DNA from: Gonium pectorale
Lineage: Eukaryota > Chlorophyta > Chlorophyceae > Chlamydomonadales > Volvocaceae
Reading direction: 5' to 3'
Assembly (NCBI GenBank): GCA_001584585.1
Contig: LSYV01000020.1
Location: forward strand, 787,194-851,193
Length of the DNA: 64,000 nucleotides
This document shows, in pieces, positions 1 through 10,615 of the stretch. Under the pieces are notes generated by a model. The model worked only from the letters and a program-made list of their open reading frames with translations. It made no database searches and had not been told where the DNA came from. Positions within the stretch are counted from its first letter, which is position 1. Each line of letters starts with the position of its first letter. A program made the translations under genes and the position numbers.

Positions 1-1131
1 CTGTGGTGCCTGCCCCACGAGGCGCTGCGGAGGGCCATGGCGCGGGGGCGCTTCGGCCGGACGGCCGCTGGTGGCGCGCGTTGGTCGGGCGGCCCCGAGG
101 CGCGGGGCGACGGGGCGGAGGAGGCGCAGCCTGACGCGTGGTCCTTCATCCACTACGTCTCCCACGTATATGCAATGCACCTGCAGGTGGGGGGGAGCGA
201 GGCGGGGCGGGGCGGGGCGGGCCGGGGGGCGGGGCGGGGCGGGGCGAGACAGGGCGCGGGATGCTGCTTGACCGGCGTTCCCGCAATCGTCCATCCCTGA
301 AAAGGTGCGCACGCCGCCACTCGGCAGCCGCAACTCGCGCACGTTGTACACCCCAACCGCCCCGCCCCCAACCCCAACCCCCGACCTGGTCGCAGGAGTG
401 GATGAAGGTGCAGCTGCAGCAGGTGGGGTTGCGGATCTCAGGAGGGGAGTCGGCTTCGGGACCGGGAGTTAGCGAATGGCGCGCACACAATGAGGAGCGA
501 ATGAGGCGTGGAAACCTCCGCTGCCGTAACTTGCGCACCTGCTGTCCCTACCTGTTCCGGTACTGGGCACGGCGTTGGCTCTGCGCGTCACTGTACCCGC
601 TGCTCGCCAGCCCGCCGCCGCGTCGCCCGAGCACGGCCGTTCTCCTTATGCCTGAACCTCCCTGCCCCTCAAACTCTGGGGCTGGTCCCGCAGACGGTCC
701 GGCGGGAGGTCAACGAGATGCTGCTGCCGGGGCCCGCGGCGGCGCCTGGGGCGACACCGGCACCGGGGGCCGCGCGAGCGCAGGCCGCTGACTCCGGCGG
801 AGCCGCCAACGGCGCCGAGCCCGGCGGAGGCGAGGGCGGGCGTGAAGGGAATGGAGGGGAGGAGGGATCAGGCGGTGTCGGAGACCCGGGCGCTGAAGCG
901 GAGGAGCGTGGCGGGCCTGGAGGGCCAGGGCGGAAGCGGGGCAGGTCGGCGGCGGGCCCCGGGCGAGGGCGAGGGCGAGGCGGTAGGCGCGAGCGCGCGG
1001 CTGTGGGGCGGGGGCGCGGCGGCTGTGGAGACGGGAGGGGCGGCGACGGCGCGTGCGACGATGCCGAGGATGAGTTGTACGGAGAGTACTACGGTGCAGC
1101 GTACGACGACGATTATTACGGGTATGACTAA
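1..1131 (+). CDS. 3' end of an unrecognised gene with Gly/Arg-rich, acidic/Tyr tail (partial)
   Basis: Three exons fit: 1-186 (open at the left edge), 396-422 and 694-1131 ending in TAA. All junctions are phase 0 with GT..AG introns (187-395, 423-693). The spliced part reads ...SFIHYVSHVYAMHLQ / EWMKVQLQQ / TVRREVNEML..., which looks like a helical conserved core. It is followed by about 130 residues of Pro/Ala, then Gly/Glu, then RGRGRGG-type repeats, and ends in an Asp/Glu/Tyr tail (ELYGEYYGAAYDDDYYGYD). The middle exon is only 27 nt. I do not recognise the family. The Arg-Gly tail is typical of RNA- or protein-binding disordered regions, but that is inference. The N-terminus lies outside the window. 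No TGTAA polyadenylation signal was found close behind the stop. Confidence 0.6.
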
Positions 1132-3055
1132 CGACGCGGTGGAGGCGCCGACTTCGACAAAGTATTTCAACGACCGCCGGGTCGTACCGCGTTGGACGAG
1201 GGCCATGTGGTGCCGCTCTACGAGGTCCCTTGGTGGGTGCGTGAACCAGTGCGAAGATGAGCTTGGCTTGCCCACAGCTTGTGGACTGTGCGCTTCCGCT
1301 CCTCCTGCTCCGTGCGCCCGCTGGCGTGTACCGTACGCCAAGCGCACCGGGCAGCCGGCAGCCGCTCGCGTCTGCCCAGACTGGCAGAGCGGCGGCAGGG
1401 CGGTGCGGCGCTGACACCGCCCTTTACGACATCCCGCCAAGCCTCCGCCGCCTTGAGGATCGCACGGAAGAAGGCGCCATGACTCCATCGCCCTTGCGCC
1501 GTGCCAAACCGGGTCAGCTGTACCATGCGTATGCACGGTGTCCCGCCGGTATGCGTGCCAGACAGTTTAGCTCTGTCCACTGCGACCTGTCTGTCGTACG
1601 CACTGATATTTAATGAAGCATTGCGAAACGTCAAGTCGAAGCGGTCTTGCGAAGCCCGCCGATGCCGTCTTTGGACCGGCTAAGACCGACTGGTGCGATT
1701 GGGGGCAGCAGGGGAAGCGATGGCAGTGGCTCATGCTGCCGCGGCCACCACCGCCACCACTGCTGCTGCGGCTGGACGCCGCCGTGTCGCCCGGGGGGGA
1801 ACACTGTACCGCCGGTGGTGACCAAGTGGGCAGGCGCAGGCGGCGCAGCTTTCATCGCCGGCGGGGGTGAAGCTGGCTGGGGCAGCAGGGGCGGCAGCGC
1901 AGCGCAGTGTGATAAGCGCAGAGCGGCTTTCGCCTTGGAGGACGGCAACAAGACATGTGGAGACGCGCGCGCACAGCGCTCACGAGTGCGGCGAGGCTGC
2001 GCTCTCGGGAGCGTGTACCGCCTACTGATCGTACGGCGTCAGGTCACGTAACTGGTTCGCGGTGGGTTAGAGGGCATCGATGGGCCGTGAGCTCGAGAGC
2101 ACTGCAGGGTGTGGATAAGGAAGGACTGGCAGGGCCTCCGCCGGGCGCCCGCTGCACATGGCTGATGCCGTTCAGCCCGTTCTTACTCGGCGCGCTGTGT
2201 GACACCGTGCAATGCTGGTGTCGATCCTCTCTGGTCCAGAAATAAGCAGAGGAGCTGTCGTACCACATAGCGAGGCGCAGTGTACACAACACGCACCCTT
2301 TCCAATCACGCCCGCGGTAATGTGTGTGTGGTGGGGGGGGGGGCTGGACATACGGCACGCGCAAAAACCATGCTTGGCAAGCTTTGAAAGGCTGACGGTG
2401 TGTACTACACGACCATGCTGCGAAGGGACTGATCAGGAGCCCCAGGTGCACCAGGATGTTTGCCACGAACAATCTACAGCATCCCGAGCCCCTTGTACGG
2501 CAAATGATAGATATGCCTTATTTTGCAAGGTTGAGCACCATGTGAATCGCTTCTATACGTTTAAACCCACCACATCAGCACGGCATCGCAGGGAGGCAGC
2601 GCTACCCCGTGCGCGTGGCAGGGCTGCACTACTTGCCTGTGCGCAGCTTTGGCAGGGCAACCGACATGGACGGGCTCGGGGCGTAAAGAGGCAGTGCCCA
2701 CAATTATGTTTCAATGCGAACAGGCCAGCTCTGGGGGTTGGGACGTCATCTGTGACGGGAGAGAAGTGTGTGTGTACGAGGGGGGCGGCGGGCTTGGTTG
2801 GTCCTAGTTGGCCCGGGTGGCGGGCGCTGCGGTACGACTCGGCCCCTTGCAGCCTCAAATGCTTATCCAGGGAACTCTCTTCTTTGGTGGTGAAGCAGCA
2901 GGCCAGCTCGTGGTCAATCGTAAATTTGAATTTCTCTGTCGACGGCCAGCTAATGAAAACCTACATCCATGAAACCGTAGCTTTAAAGGACGAAAGATGA
3001 GAAGCCTGGACGGACGTGTAAAGCGCGCGATTAACCGACTTTGTGCTCTCGGCAG
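1132..3055. other. Region without a resolved gene; probably holds 5' exon(s) of the next gene
   Basis: The start is the 3' flank of the first gene. The large coding exon that begins at about 3056 is preceded by a good splice acceptor (pyrimidine-rich run ending CGGCAG at 3055) and has no in-frame ATG for about 560 nt, so its start codon must lie here. A short ATG-led stretch at 2859 (MLIQGTLFFGGEAAGQLVV) looks protein-like. However, its obvious GT donor leaves a phase that does not match the acceptor at 3055, so I do not assign it. Antisense and sense ORFs elsewhere in this stretch have ordinary shadow composition. Confidence 0.4.
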
Positions 3056-5872
3056 CCGCGTCTGTGGCTGCTTGTGGAGGTTGATGGCGCCGTGTCGGGC
3101 CTGCTGCAGCTCTACATCCTCGCAGCGCACCGGACCCGCCCCGGAACTGAAGGGTCACATGTCGGAGCATACGCTGAGCTGCGCCGTGCGCTGTCCCACG
3201 AGGTTTGTGACCTCGGCGTCGCCGCCCAGACTGGTACCCCATCCGATGTCCGTCGCCTTGTTGCTCTTGCAACTGCCCTCGTCAAGGGCCAGACGCTCCG
3301 TTGCTTCTCGGCAATCACCGCCGCTGGTGCCTTAGCCGGCGCTCGAGCAGCAGTAGACCCGGGGTGCGCCAGTGAGACCATACAGCTACTGGCGGAGCAG
3401 GTGGCGGTGCTGGCCGGTGTCTGTGGCCTGTTCGAATACAGTGACGCTTGGCATGCCGGTGTGGCAAGGCTCGGTAGGCTCCTGGTGGACGAGCTCTGCG
3501 CCAGCGGGCTACTGGAGCACATAGCCCAGCTGCTGCTTGTGCTGCTGGCGTCGCCCCCCAAGGACGCTGGCCTGGAGGGGCAGCTGCAGTCGGTGCACTT
3601 TGTGCAACTATGGAGCAGCATGAGACTCGGCTGCGCGCTGCGCGAGGCTATCGGTGATCTGCTCCCTACCAGCCCATGCCTCTCGTTTCTTGTGTCCTGC
3701 CACCTCATCAGCGCCTGCGCCGACCTTGGCTGCGGCGGGGGTGGTGAAGGCAGCACGTACGGCATGCCGCAGGTGTATCGGATGCCGAAGGGGGCAGCGC
3801 TTCGGAATGTCCAGCTCGTTTGCGCGCACTTTCAGATATGGGAGCGCGTGATCAAAGCGGAGCGGCGGCAGCTCGTGGCAGTGCTGTGCAGGGAGGCCTC
3901 CTCCCCCACGCCCGCCATGCTGGCTGGCTGCCCGCTGCGCGCCCTCTACCGGCGGGAGCTAAGCCTGTTGCAGCAGCGACAGGCGGCAGAGAAACAGGGG
4001 CAGGAGGAGCAACAGGCGTCCGCAGAGGCAGCGGCAGCGGCTGCGAGGGAGCTGGAGGCCGCACGGCTGCGTCTGGAGCTCTCGGCCACCCCGCCGCTTA
4101 ATACAGCCGTGATGTACGAGCTGTGCATTCGGTTTGCAGAGGTGGCAGCGGGGGTGGTGGCAGCATCGCAGCAGCCCGGGCACAGCGACGGGATACTCAG
4201 CACCGCTGCGCGCGCGCTTTCCGCCCAAGAGGCCTTCGAGCTCGGCATGCGCTCACTGTGGTGCGCCCGGGAGGCACTGGCGGGTTGGAAGGCGCTGTCG
4301 GAGCAACACCTGCCGCCGGCACTTGCAGATCGCCTGAGCCGCTGGTGGAAGGCGGCTGCTTCGAGCATGGCTGCGGCTGTGGCTGCGGCTGCCGGCCAGG
4401 GGATTTCTCCAATTCAAGATGCATGTTACCTCCTAGAGACCCTCGCCCCACGTACAGGTTGGTTCGGTGTGGCACACAGGACGACGCTGCAGATAGAAAG
4501 AGCGCATCAACCACCTCACTCTCACGGCCCCATCCACATATGTTCGCCGTGTATAGCCCAACCCATTCTCCTGGTGCTCGGCCGGAACTTGGGCTTACAT
4601 GCCTTCTGTGCCTCCACCCCAGGCCTTGTCACGCAGCAGCCCAACACAAACGTTGCTGCTGCTCTGGACGCCGGCATCCTGAGCTGCCTCGTCAAAGTCT
4701 TCCGTGCGTCGCTGCGGCCCGGGACCAACAATTCGTGCCCGTCGATGTTCGGACTCAACGTCCAGGCATATGGCTTGAGCCAGCTGCTGTCTTTTGGTGA
4801 GATCCAGGAGTCCGTGTCACTGGTGGCAGCGGTGGTGGATGCACTGGCAGAGCACACGGCCCCACCGCAGCCAGGGGCCCCTGGAGACGTTGACCCCGAA
4901 CACACAGCGACGTCTTGCCGGATTGCGTTGTCGCTGTTTGGCTCGGAGCTGTTGCAGGAGCCCTGGCGTCCGAAGCCTGAAGGCAGCAGCAGCAGCAGCC
5001 CCAGCAACCTGTCTAACGCCCACGGCAGCGGCTCAAGCGGCGAGGTGGCACGGGATGCCAGCTGTGCCACGGACGCGGATGGTTGCTGGACCGGACCCTG
5101 CAGGGTGCGGCTTGCGACCGTTGCCTCCGTCGCGGCGGCACGCCTGCTGCCCGAGCTGGCACGGCTGCTGCAGGGGCTGCTGCACGCCGACCTGCCGGAT
5201 GGAGCTACGGACAACAGCGTGCGGAGCCTTCTTGTTGGCGTTCTTGGCATGGTGCCATGGCCGGCCATGGGCCTGGCCCAATCCCAGGGTGCTCTGGGCG
5301 AGGCGCCGCCGGCAACAGCAGCTAGCGGCGTTTCTGGACGCAGCAATGGCAGCACAAGCGACGGTGCTGTCGACCGCTCCAGCTATAACAGCGATACGGC
5401 GTCCTGGCGGCAGTTGCTGCTGGTTGAGCTCCGGCTGCCAATGCTGCTGGGTACGGCGCTCAGTCGCCTGGAACACGGCGAGGCGAGTAAGGCGAGGCCC
5501 AGAGCTGAGGGGCGGGCCGCGGCCCTGAAGAGTGACCCTGTTGGTGAAAGCCTGGGACAGGCACTGGCGGCGCTGTCGGCCTGGGCGCCGGCCGAGCTGG
5601 CCCGCATCATAGCGGCGGCCGACCGGGCCGTGGCAGGGGGCCGCAGCGGCCGCAGCGTGGCCCTGCCCACAACGGCGCTGCTTCGGTCGGTGCTGGGGCG
5701 GGGCGGCTGCAGACCCGCGCCAGAGGTCCTGGAGGCGGTGGAGGCGGCGTGTGGAGGGGCGGGGCTGCAGCGGGTCCCCGTCTTCCTGCCGCCCGAGGAA
5801 TGGGAGCATCTGCTTCACTGGAGTGGCTTGCTGCTGCCGCCCGTGCGGGCCCGGGAGCTGGTCAGTTGCTAG
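3056..5872 (+). CDS. Large orphan Ala/Leu-rich protein (5' end unresolved)
   Basis: One long reading frame runs from a splice acceptor at 3055 to the TAG at 5870-5872. It contains a likely intron at 4458-4622 (CAG|GTTGGT ... CCCAG|GCC) that is 165 nt long, a multiple of three and free of stops, so both spliced and unspliced forms stay open. The spliced part codes about 880 residues. The first about 250 residues read as packed amphipathic helices (for example LLQLYILAAHRTRP, QLLLVLLASPP). Residues about 298-345 form a Gln/Glu/Ala coiled coil. A Ser-rich linker follows (SSSSSPSNLSN), and the rest is Leu/Ala-rich helical sequence ending PPVRARELVSC. I recognise no catalytic motif or named domain. 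Armadillo/HEAT-like folding is possible but unproven. The true start lies in an upstream exon. A TGTAA signal sits about 50 nt after the stop. Confidence 0.72.
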   Translation, partial: PRLWLLVEVDGAVSGLLQLYILAAHRTRPGTEGSHVGAYAELRRALSHEVCDLGVAAQTGTPSDVRRLVALATALVKGQTLRCFSAITAAGALAGARAAVDPGCASETIQLLAEQVAVLAGVCGLFEYSDAWHAGVARLGRLLVDELCASGLLEHIAQLLLVLLASPPKDAGLEGQLQSVHFVQLWSSMRLGCALREAIGDLLPTSPCLSFLVSCHLISACADLGCGGGGEGSTYGMPQVYRMPKGAALRNVQLVCAHFQIWERVIKAERRQLVAVLCREASSPTPAMLAGCPLRALYRRELSLLQQRQAAEKQGQEEQQASAEAAAAAARELEAARLRLELSATPPLNTAVMYELCIRFAEVAAGVVAASQQPGHSDGILSTAARALSAQEAFELGMRSLWCAREALAGWKALSEQHLPPALADRLSRWWKAAASSMAAAVAAAAGQGISPIQDACYLLETLAPRTGWFGVAHRTTLQIERAHQPPHSHGPIHICSPCIAQPILLVLGRNLGLHAFCASTPGLVTQQPNTNVAAALDAGILSCLVKVFRASLRPGTNNSCPSMFGLNVQAYGLSQLLSFGEIQESVSLVAAVVDALAEHTAPPQPGAPGDVDPEHTATSCRIALSLFGSELLQEPWRPKPEGSSSSSPSNLSNAHGSGSSGEVARDASCATDADGCWTGPCRVRLATVASVAAARLLPELARLLQGLLHADLPDGATDNSVRSLLVGVLGMVPWPAMGLAQSQGALGEAPPATAASGVSGRSNGSTSDGAVDRSSYNSDTASWRQLLLVELRLPMLLGTALSRLEHGEASKARPRAEGRAAALKSDPVGESLGQALAALSAWAPAELARIIAAADRAVAGGRSGRSVALPTTALLRSVLGRGGCRPAPEVLEAVEAACGGAGLQRVPVFLPPEEWEHLLHWSGLLLPPVRARELVSC

Positions 5873-5920
5873 AGGTGGGGTGAATCGGTTGCGACACCGT
5901 CCACTGCATAAGTATTGTTA

Positions 5921-5925
5921 TGTAA
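5921..5925 (+). terminator. TGTAA polyadenylation signal
   Basis: TGTAA, the usual volvocine poly(A) signal, lies 49 nt past the stop of the 3056-5872 gene. Another TGTAA at 7472-7476 could serve a longer transcript. Confidence 0.5.
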
Positions 5926-8900
5926 CCTCACTGGCATACGTCAATTGGGTGCGAGACAGAATGGCGGCGCCGTGTGGCTTCGACGGCAGCAGCACGCCTC
6001 ACGTCCCGCACCTTAGCACTGTGCATGCCTGACCGCGCCTGCCCAGGAGCAGCTGTGAGGAGGATGGGGTGCTGCTGGCTCGCTGGGCTGCTTGTGGTTT
6101 CGTACGAGATATGAGGGGGTAGCAAATGGTGGCTTTTGCACAGCAACAAGTATGGGCATTCTGGGCATTTCAAGCAGCTGTGTGTGCGTGTGTCCATGTA
6201 CTGGACGGACAGACGCGTGAGTAACCAATGTCGCAAACTGAAGCGTCTTCTAAGCTATCGCTGGCGCACAGTGCACCGAGCGGCTGAGCTGAGGGGTTGG
6301 CCTTCTGCAGCGCGTCCTGGCGTTCCCAACATGCATACACCGCTTCACATCGTCTGCTGTTGTTGTGCGGTACAGCACCCTGCTAGCTGCTACTGCCTCC
6401 CAGCACAAGCGTGTGTGGGCGTGCATGCACGGAAATTGGTCGCGGCCAGCGACTGTGGTGTTTGGGCAACGCGGCCGCGGCATCATTTGAAGGCTTATAG
6501 TAAAGGGCATCGGGGATGCATCAGTTGGGAGTTGTGTTGGCATCTATATACATGGAAGTGTCAACAAACTGTGAGCCTATCTTAGAGCTGTTTCTTGCCA
6601 CTGATTGTAGTAAGGTAGCATCCGCCAGGCCTTGCTCAGAACCTTGCGCGCTGGTGTCGCGCCATCTAGGTATGTGCTTCCGGCAGGGCGTGCACATGTG
6701 CTGTGCCGTACACGCTGTGCACATCACACTGGGTCAGTTTAATGCTGTCCGGTGAGACATAGGGTGGGGCCAGCACCATGGCGCTGTAGAGCCACTCGAC
6801 CGCATGTGACGTTTGGGCGGACGTTTGAAGCCGGGCATACGTTGTACGGTTGGTTGACTGGACACGGGCGACATGACACATATGTACATGTGCCAGGCCA
6901 GTACGGTAGTCCAGACCTTGCTGTCGCTGCAGGCACCAAAGTTGGGGCACGGGCCCTTGGTGTGCTCGCACAACCTTTCTTTAGGTATTGCACTGATGTA
7001 CGGTCGGTTGAAGTTCTGCTCTCGCCCCCATGCGGCGCCGGTCGCCCCCCGCCGCGGCCAATCACCTGATTGGTCGAGAGCGGAATCTTGGCCTGAAATA
7101 CCTCCGTGTCTAGGGGGAGTAGCTGAGCTGGCCAAGCACCAACTAATGGACTCCATTGCCAGTCCCCTGCAGTTAGGAAACCGACTGCCATCATGTACCG
7201 TACCAGAACAACGCATGATGAGTCAGAGCTCAGAGATTGGCCAAACGGTTCGGTGTGCCATGCCCAGAGGCCATCGCACGCAGTGCACGCGCGTGGGACG
7301 ATGCCTGGCGCCTGTGGGTTCTACCGGTAGGTGGCGGGGTGCCCTGGCGTGCACCCTGGCACCATGGACGGCCGCGCTGGGGTTCCTTGCTTCCTTCTGC
7401 CACCGTAACTTCGAAGAGGAGGGAGCCGCAGCGTCCAACAATCCCAGAAATAGGACAATCTGGACAGGCCCTGTAAGTTGGCATTCGGCCGTTAGGGGTG
7501 GGAGGGCTGGCATGTCTCGCTTCCTGGTCAGGGCGGCTGCAGAGGCTGCAGCTATGACGCCACTAGGACGGTGGGAACTGCAAAGCTATGGACACTAGCT
7601 GTGCCGTCTTTTGTCCTGCCTTGTATCGTCATAGTGTGTGTGTGTGCCGTGGTTACGCCCGTTGACGGCACGCAGGGCTGATCCGGTTGAATTTGATGCC
7701 GAAGGGAGGTTTGGACCTTAAAATGAGCGGCAAGCGAGGCAAACCGATGAATGCTACCATGGATCTGTGATGAGAGATATGACGCTTAGTCAAGTCTGGA
7801 GCAGGGGTCCCCTGGTGGGGCAGGCCCCACTGGCTTCGGAGGCGGCTCCTGAGCCCAGCTGCACACGGTGAGACCCCCGGTCCTAGCACCTGGCATGCAT
7901 GCTGCCTGTCCTGCTGCATGACGGCAGCGCGCCCCCGCCCTTCACATCAGCCGCCCGCACCCATCGCTGCACCCGTCGGCGTAGTTGCACATTGCTCCCC
8001 TCGGCCGTCGGCTTGGTTTGAATTTACAGGGGCAGCTGCTGTGCAGACTGCATGGCGAGGACCAACTACCGGTATCGAGGACCCACTACTCGCATGCCCC
8101 CTCGCACCCCCCGCCACAGCGGCCTCGGTATACCGACAACCAGCTGTCAATGGTGGAGTACGCACGGCCGGCTATCAGCACGACTGCCGCTGCTAGTTAG
8201 GGCCAATCCCGTGTTCATCAACATTCCCGCCGAGTCCCGCACGAAGGGACGGGACACACATCAATAATGCGGCCTACGCACAGCCCAGCCGCCTAGCTAG
8301 GGACCTGCAGATCCCTCAACAATGCCACCTGCTGCTGCGCCTGGCTTCGCCTGCCGACCCGGCAAACGAAGGCACACAACGCCAACTGATAAGAGAATCC
8401 GGGTTCCTCGCGAGGGACGGGTAAGGATGCGTCCGGCCATGTGGAGAGATAAAAATGCTCAGCGCGGCAGCTCGGAAAGACTGCCGAGCGCACGAAAATG
8501 CCGCACAGTACGGGAGGGGTGGAGAAGGCCGGATCGCAGAACACGCACAACCACGTCAACGTCATTGCCAACCTATATAGCATCATACTTGCGCCACTGA
8601 CATCCGTACATGCCACCACCAGAGCAGTAACAACTAGATATGAACACAGGCACTCTTGTACCTTTCCTTGTCTGCCGGCGAATCCGTCATAGATGGATCA
8701 CGGACGGCAACCCAACAACGCCCATCCGCTCCAGACGCAGCAATGGGCTTTGCTCAAACACCATGTACGGCGCATGCCATGTACGACATGGTCTCAGCGC
8801 GCGGATTGTACCGCAGACAAGTGCTATGCATACGCAGCCAACAGCGCCGAAGATGGTAGCTGCAGCACGGCCACACACGCGGTTTCCTGTTCACCTCCCC

Positions 8901-10615
8901 CACGACGGCATAGTCGCGGAAGGCTTTGCTTGCAGGGCTCACGCCAGGCCCCCAACGAAATGACTCGCCCGTCCACGCCCTTGCTCCCAACAACGCTCAT
9001 GAGAGAATAACAGCGCGGTACTCCCTTGCATGATCAGTCTCACCGCCGGCCTGCATTTCGAGCCATGCTCTACATCCGAATCACTGGAGAGCGCACTGCC
9101 GCCCGCCTACCAACTCCGGGGCGTCACCTGGGTACCGGTACACCTGGTTCAGCCCGCGGGAACCGAGACCAGGAAGCGGGACACCCGAACCGTCCGATGC
9201 AAAGCAGCCCACGTCCTCGCTCCGCCGTTCCCGTCCGAACCTAGCGACGGAAGGCAGAACTGCTCGTGCTCCCCAAACGCTACTCACAAGAGTTCTTCGT
9301 CAGTGCGCCCGTTGGCCGCGCTGCAAAAATCAACTAAAAAAGCGTGCGTGGAGATCGCTAGATGTCAGGCATGTTGCACCATACCCTCACATGCGCCACC
9401 TCCACCTCCACCTCACGGTGCCCCTCTCCTGCATAGAGCTGCCCCTCTGGGGCGGAGCCACCTCGCCATCGCCCCGGTACCGGTTAGGCCGGCACGCAAC
9501 ACGGAGCGCCGGTGCGGCGCAAGGCCATCCCGCCAGCCACCGCCATAAGCCCCCTCGCCTTCCGCGCACACAAAAACGCGAAAAACCTCCACCAAGCCGA
9601 CCAACCCACATGCCACCGCCCGTCCCACATCGCAAGCTTCCGAGCGATACAAAACTGCGCCGGCTCTTCCCCGCAATCCCGTGGCCTGCACAGAATCCCC
9701 TTCGTGATCGCCATGGAACGATAGGATTGCCATGCCGTCAAATGGTAGATAACCATGCCAAGCAAGCCGTATCGCGGGGGCAGCGGCATCTTCTCCGAGG
9801 AACGACACGTGTGCACCTGCACTATGCACGCCGTACCCAGTTCTCATTCGCCGTGCCAGGCCCATACAACAACCGCGACGCGGCCATATACTGGAACACC
9901 TCCCGCGACTGCCATTACGATGACTCACAACGAACGCCAGCCCGTCATTGGATCCAATGACCCACCGTGCACCGTGTCAACCAAAAATTCAAAAGCCAGT
10001 GCAGCAACGCCGCGCTGGTGCGCGTCAGCCCTCGGCAACAAGAGCTCGCGGCACCAGCCGCCACCGCCTGCCGGGCCTCCACTCCAATACAACTGCAACG
10101 TCAGGCACCCCTGCCGCGCCTTATTCTGCCCTCCGCCCTCCCAAGCACGTACTTGCTGCATCGCCAACACCCAGTCGTCCTTTATCAGCGCCGCGCCGCG
10201 CAGGCGGTGCCTGCCAGCGCGATGGCCTTCTGGCAGCCCTCCCCGCATTGCCGGCAAGTCAGAGTGTAAACATACCCATGGGCCAGCCGCAAGCGGCTCT
10301 AGGCCGTCGTGGTGCGCCGCAGGGCTGGCCCCGCCCGCGTCTCCGCGGCCAATACGGCTCGCGGCTTGACGTGGCTCTTAGTCAACAAGCCGGGCTCCGT
10401 GCCGACGGGCCGGGGGTCACATGCCCTACTACTGATTAGTACCGCGGGCCCATTCGTACGCTGGTACGCATTCGGGCTGTTACCGCTGGGGGGCATGTGC
10501 CGGGGAGCCTTATGCTGGCTGTGCTGTGCTGTGCTGTGCTGCGAGAGGAGCACGCGGTCTGTACTCACCGCGCATCGCACGTGTGGTCAGCTCAAGTCGC
10601 CACGTGGCGACTGCG
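5926..10615. other. 4.7-kb convergent intergenic/3' UTR region, no gene seen
   Basis: This lies between the ends of two convergent genes. From about 5.9 to 7.9 kb the plus strand is rich in G and T; from about 7.9 to 10.6 kb it is rich in C and A. The flip is what would be expected if each half is the 3' UTR or flank of its own gene. ORFs of up to about 240 codons occur, but they have no recognisable motif, no consistent splicing and shadow-like composition. The first minus-strand TGTAA (TTACA on the plus strand) I find downstream of the kinase stop is near 8022, which would imply a very long 3' UTR. A CTGTG pentamer run lies near 10505-10540. Confidence 0.5.

Noticed and set aside
2859..2925. 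Candidate first exon MLIQGTLFFGGEAAGQLVV for the orphan gene
   Set aside because: The donor phase does not match the acceptor at 3055 and no intermediate exon could be shown.
3017..3021. TGTAA as poly(A) signal of the first gene
   Set aside because: It lies about 1.9 kb after that stop and just before the next gene's coding exon, more likely chance.
6873..7598. About 240-codon plus-strand ORF
   Set aside because: Lies in the skewed 3' flank; mixed Trp/Cys/His-rich composition typical of chance ORFs.
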